From NCBI GenBank assembly GCA_030533035.1, contig JAUNJW010000138.1:1-5867 (forward strand): a stretch of 5,867 bases of DNA, read 5' to 3'. Source of the stretch: Erysipelotrichaceae bacterium (GTDB taxonomy: Bacteria > Bacillota_I > Bacilli_A > Erysipelotrichales > Erysipelotrichaceae). This document shows, piece by piece, positions 5,174 through 5,867 of the stretch. Every line of letters starts with the position of its first letter. The first letter of the stretch is position 1. The notes under the pieces were generated by a model, which was not told the DNA's origin, did not search any database, and saw only the letters and a program-made list of their open reading frames with translations. The position numbers were made by a program, and so were the translations under genes.

Positions 5174-5867
5174 ATGAAAACAGTCAAGTTCGGCGGCACG
5201 TCCATGGCGACAGCCGCCATGATGAAAAAATGTGCCGACATCTTAAGATCTGATGATGAAAGACGCTATGTCATCGTCTCGGCGCCGGGCAAGCGCTTCA
5301 AGGACGACATCAAGGTCACGGATCTTTTATACAGAATCTACTCGGAAATCACCAACGGCTATGACACCATGCCGACGCTGCTTGTCATTTATGAGCGCTT
5401 CCGTGAAATCGTTGAAGGGCTGGGGACAGACTTTGACCTCGACGCCGAGTTCGACGCGATCCGCAAGGGACTGACGCCTGACTGCAATCCCAACTGGCTG
5501 GCCAGCCGCGGCGAATATCTCAGCGCGAAGATTTTTGCGGATTACCTGGGATGGCCGTTTATCGATGCCAAAGACCTGATTATCTTCAAGGAAAACCATA
5601 TCCTTTCCCATCACCTGACATACAGGACAGCAGGGGCGCTGCTGGACAATTTCTCGCATGCGGTGATTCCCGGCTTCTACGGGGCTGACACCCATGGTGA
5701 AATCACCACCTTTACCAGAGGCGGCTCCGACGTCACCGGCGCCGTCATCGCCAGAAGCGTCAAAGCCTCGCTGTATGAAAACTGGACCGATGTCGACAGT
5801 GTCATGACCGCTGATCCGCGCATCATCGACAGTCCCAAGCAGGTCAGATGGATTTCATACAGGGAGC
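5174..5867 (+). CDS. Aspartokinase, N-terminal 231 residues (partial)
   Basis: The frame opens at ATG 5174, with GAAGGTGA (5163-5170) as ribosome binding site, and is still open at the window edge. The product phosphorylates aspartate with ATP, the first step toward lysine, threonine and methionine (and diaminopimelate for the wall). KFGGTS (5-10) is the family's N-terminal signature. VSAPGKRFKDDIKVTDLL follows at 35-52, SRGEYLSA at 111-118 and FTRGGSDVTGA at 180-190. ENWTDVDSVMTADPR at 202-216 contains the ATP-binding and active-site segment. This covers most of the kinase domain; the C-terminal regulatory ACT domains lie beyond the edge, so feedback type and fusion to homoserine dehydrogenase cannot be judged. 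The SAPGKR form is common in Firmicutes monofunctional enzymes. It is divergent from the hydrolase gene with a 150-base gap. lysC would be the usual symbol, but paralogues exist, so I leave it blank. Confidence 0.95.
   Translation, partial: MKTVKFGGTSMATAAMMKKCADILRSDDERRYVIVSAPGKRFKDDIKVTDLLYRIYSEITNGYDTMPTLLVIYERFREIVEGLGTDFDLDAEFDAIRKGLTPDCNPNWLASRGEYLSAKIFADYLGWPFIDAKDLIIFKENHILSHHLTYRTAGALLDNFSHAVIPGFYGADTHGEITTFTRGGSDVTGAVIARSVKASLYENWTDVDSVMTADPRIIDSPKQVRWISYRE

Overview
The window looks like ordinary chromosomal DNA from a Bacillota (Firmicutes) anaerobe with a G+C content near one half by eye. The evidence is AGGAG/GGAGG ribosome binding sites, TTGACT-17-TATAAT-type promoters, a gltB-gltD overlap, a Firmicutes-style aspartokinase, and a zinc-ribbon protein family that I know mainly from Firmicutes. 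I cannot place it in a genus; Erysipelotrichales or Lachnospirales would both fit. I see no transposase, integrase, tRNA, rRNA, CRISPR array or phage gene.

Layout. (1) Positions 1-1734, plus strand: the last 93 codons of the glutamate synthase large subunit (gltB), overlapping by one base the complete small subunit (gltD). (2) Positions 1745-1769: a compact terminator between convergent genes that appears to serve both strands. (3) Positions 1769-3430, minus strand: a membrane protein of about 553 residues with two N-terminal zinc ribbons, of unknown function. (4) Positions 3654-3914, minus strand: a self-contained unit for a 59-residue two-helix membrane protein, with its own promoter, ribosome binding site and terminator. 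(5) Positions 4016-5092, minus strand: an alpha/beta hydrolase of the lysophospholipase/monoacylglycerol lipase type with promoter and terminator. (6) Positions 5123-5867, plus strand: a near-consensus promoter driving an aspartokinase gene that runs off the end of the window.

Functional picture. GltB and GltD together make glutamate from glutamine and 2-oxoglutarate using NADPH. Aspartokinase commits aspartate, which is made from glutamate by transamination, to the lysine, threonine and methionine branch. The metabolic link is real, but the genes are separate transcription units here. The three minus-strand genes between them each seem to be transcribed alone and have no evident shared pathway.

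Nothing here amounts to a clearly new system. The most uncharacterised item is the zinc-ribbon membrane protein, which is likely to be mislabelled in automatic annotation. Next come the small membrane protein and the dyad-bearing, leaderless promoter region of the aspartokinase. No gene-free stretch exceeds about 250 bases. The stretches at 3447-3653, 3915-4015 and 5093-5122 hold no gene I can support.
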